Shown here in pieces: positions 62,927 to 64,000 of a stretch of DNA of 64,000 nt. This DNA comes from NIOZ-UU13 sp964444135 (GTDB lineage Bacteria; Planctomycetota; Phycisphaerae; Sedimentisphaerales; Anaerobacaceae). The stretch is taken from assembly GCA_964444135.1 (NCBI GenBank), contig CAYUFX010000011.1, positions 7,918-71,917 on the forward strand, written 5' to 3'. Every line of letters begins with the position of its first letter. The stretch's first letter is position 1. Under the pieces are notes generated by a model, which saw nothing but the letters and a program-made list of their open reading frames with translations, was not told the DNA's origin and did not search any database. The position numbers and the translations under genes are program-made.

Positions 62927-63411
62927 ATGAAGTCGAACTTTATGAACCAGCTCGCACTTGGTTAGAGAGGATTTTAAGGGAACATTATAAACGCATGAAT
63001 GTGCGTGCGTTTGATTCCCACAAAATTAAACTTTCAAGACTGATAAGTGATTTAGGTCTGCAAAGTTTGTTTCCAGAATTTAATGCTTGGGATGTGAAAG
63101 TAGATATTACTGGAGTAATATCAAATGAGGAAAAAGGATATATAGCTCTTGTTGAATGTAAGGTCAAACAATTGACTTTAAGGGATGTAGGTCAACTTTT
63201 AGGCTATAGTATAGTTGTAAATCCCATTTTGTCTGTTCTTGCTTCTCCTGCTCCACCAACTGACCCGTTAATTACATTACTAAAAGATTATGGACGGCTT
63301 GATGTTTTAGAGTATGGTCCTCAAAAAAGATATATAAGGATAGCAAAATGGGATAATGTTAAAGATGAAATTATACCAAGTTCGGTCTTGCCTCCTGGGC
63401 GGTTATTATGA
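62923..63411 (+). CDS. PD-(D/E)XK-like nuclease, copy B, active site intact
   Basis: 162 residues from TTG 62923; AGGAG (62911-62915) lies seven bases before it and overlaps the end of the preceding frame, so the two are translationally coupled. PD-(D/E)XK residues are Asp57 or Asp61 (NAWDVKVDITG), Glu78-X-Lys80 (IALVECKVKQLTLRDV) and Gln91 (GQLLGY), the usual order for this fold. A conserved C-terminal half (DPLITLLKDYGRLDVLEYG, IRIAKWDNVKDEI) is shared with copy A. Probably the active DNA-cutting subunit of the island. Confidence 0.65.
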   Translation: MNEVELYEPARTWLERILREHYKRMNVRAFDSHKIKLSRLISDLGLQSLFPEFNAWDVKVDITGVISNEEKGYIALVECKVKQLTLRDVGQLLGYSIVVNPILSVLASPAPPTDPLITLLKDYGRLDVLEYGPQKRYIRIAKWDNVKDEIIPSSVLPPGRLL

Positions 63412-63443
63412 TCAAAAAAACTTCTTTTTTGGCCGTTTTTTTG

Positions 63444-63471
63444 TTGACAATGTTTGAAATAATGTTAAAAT
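63444..63471 (+). promoter_or_regulatory. Strong sigma-70-type promoter
   Basis: TTGACA (63444-63449) and TAAAAT (63466-63471) are 16 bases apart with a TG just upstream of the -10, near consensus. Transcription would begin near 63478, exactly where a perfect hairpin starts. No gene downstream accounts for it. Confidence 0.65.
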
Positions 63472-63477
63472 ACCCAC

Positions 63478-63626
63478 ATGTTTGCCGAAAGGCAAACATA
63501 AACCGCCAGCAGGCGATAGATAACATTTCAGCTTGCATGTCGTAAGCTGCAGCGCAGCAAGGACTTAGACCCAGCCGGCCCCGCAAAGCTTGCTTGTCCC
63601 GTTAGAGTGCCTTATACTCTAATGGG
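63478..63626 (+). ncRNA. Candidate small RNA with 5' GNRA hairpin
   Basis: From the predicted start, TGTTTGCC-GAAA-GGCAAACA (63479-63498) is a perfect eight-base stem capped by a GAAA tetraloop. Other paired segments follow, and an 11-base stem CCCGTTAGAGT / ACTCTAATGGG at 63598-63626 closes the unit. No protein frame fits. This could be a small RNA or a repeat-derived leader; no known RNA family was recognised, and there is no T-run after the last stem. Confidence 0.35.
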
Positions 63627-63654
63627 ATCAATATTCAAAAAGAAAGAAGGGATC

Positions 63655-63715
63655 GCCCTGATAACCGGATACCCTGATAATCACTGCCTGATAACCCGTT
63701 ACCCCGATAACCGGT
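63655..63715. repeat. Tandem CTGATAACCGGTTACC-type short repeats
   Basis: The word CTGATAA(C/T)C occurs three times with similar spacing (from 63658, 63674, 63688) followed by CGATAACCGG at 63705. It is the reverse complement of the GGTTATCAG words at 1673-1735, so one short repeat family is present at both ends of the window. Confidence 0.5.
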
Positions 63716-63816
63716 ACGATTTACGCTTAACGCAACCGATACGAGCTGCGCATCCGTTTGACGAAATCCCCCTCTACATCTGTCGAGAGTCCTCTACAAA
63801 TCAACCCTTTTTATGC

Positions 63817-63968
63817 AAAACAAACCCAATTTCCGAAAAAGTCAAATGAACGTAAACATCTATAATATAACGGATTATGAAAATAAACACAATTGGACAC
63901 TTGGTCAAAACAAACCCAATTCAAACCCAATCAAACCCAATTTCCAAAAGGCCAAAATGAACGTAAAC
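63817..63968. repeat. CAAACCCAAT direct repeats
   Basis: CAAACCCAATTTCC is followed by a GTCAAATGAACGTAAAC end at 63821-63857 and again at 63932-63968, with two extra CAAACCCAAT words between. The units are about 38 bases and 111 apart. The array continues to or near the window edge; no gene is visible in 63627-64000. Confidence 0.6.
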
Positions 63969-64000
63969 TTAACTTTAACAAAGGATTACAGAAAAAAAGA

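Noticed and set aside
63607..63849. 80-codon frame near the right edge
   Set aside because: It consists of repeat words (CTGATAACC and CAAACCCAAT types) and has no ribosome site.
1..64000. tRNA, rRNA, integrase or attachment sites
   Set aside because: No cloverleaf with a GTTCGAATC-type T arm, no rRNA sequence and no integrase gene were seen on either strand.

Overview
The window looks like a chromosome segment from a member of the Planctomycetota, most likely an uncultured Phycisphaerae/Sedimentisphaerales-type bacterium. The reasons are secreted LamG/dockerin-like proteins with 'FFDDIRLY' ends, a DUF1080 domain, a DUF4091 glycoside hydrolase-like protein, multihaem cytochromes, a protein resembling the Planctomycete/Verrucomicrobia-restricted family TIGR04138 (Minf_1886-like), several genes without Shine-Dalgarno sites, and many palindromic intergenic repeats. 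This is inference from gene content; there is no rRNA or tRNA in the window to settle it.

Layout. 1-6.3 kb: end of an unknown gene, a 174-bp foldback MITE, a multihaem cytochrome fused to DUF1080, small hypothetical membrane and lipoproteins, and a large LamG/dockerin-like exoprotein. 6.7-12.4 kb: a carbohydrate block (nucleotide-sugar dehydrogenase, GT4 glycosyltransferase, YVTN-propeller/dihaem cytochrome, GH130 phosphorylase-like enzyme). 12.6-18.5 kb: M24 peptidase, amidase, FG-GAP protein, and a TPP riboswitch followed by thiC. 18.5-27.6 kb: a complete phosphate module: PhoB-PhoR, a PHO box of four 11-bp units, a Na+/Pi symporter, a separate PhoU-like protein, PstSCAB, PhoU and an outer-membrane beta-barrel protein. 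27.6-33.1 kb: LptG/LptF lipopolysaccharide permeases, a radical SAM/SPASM enzyme and small membrane proteins.

33.3-43.5 kb: DUF4091 protein, TIGR04138-like protein, GNAT, a metzincin-like protease, an M20 peptidase, a zinc-ribbon coiled-coil protein, an RNase H-PurN fusion and a prolyl oligopeptidase. 43.8-59.4 kb: ClpC, a second LamG exoprotein, a DMT transporter, oligoendopeptidase F, signal peptidase I, GyrA, DNA polymerase III delta (HolA), a possible small RNA and a rhomboid protease with a C-terminal helical/TPR-like tail. Two near-identical 176-177-bp MITEs lie at 47.0 and 54.1 kb.

59.8-63.4 kb is an AT-richer defence-like island: a DNA methyltransferase cut off before its catalytic core, a winged-helix protein with a BglII-like D...ExQ nuclease signature, two tandem 162-residue PD-(D/E)XK paralogues (one with its ExK and Q residues lost), and between them a 5'-truncated LAGLIDADG-like gene. 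This is the best candidate for an undescribed or decaying restriction-type system. The right edge (63.4-64.0 kb) holds a strong promoter, a GNRA hairpin that may start a small RNA, and short direct repeats.
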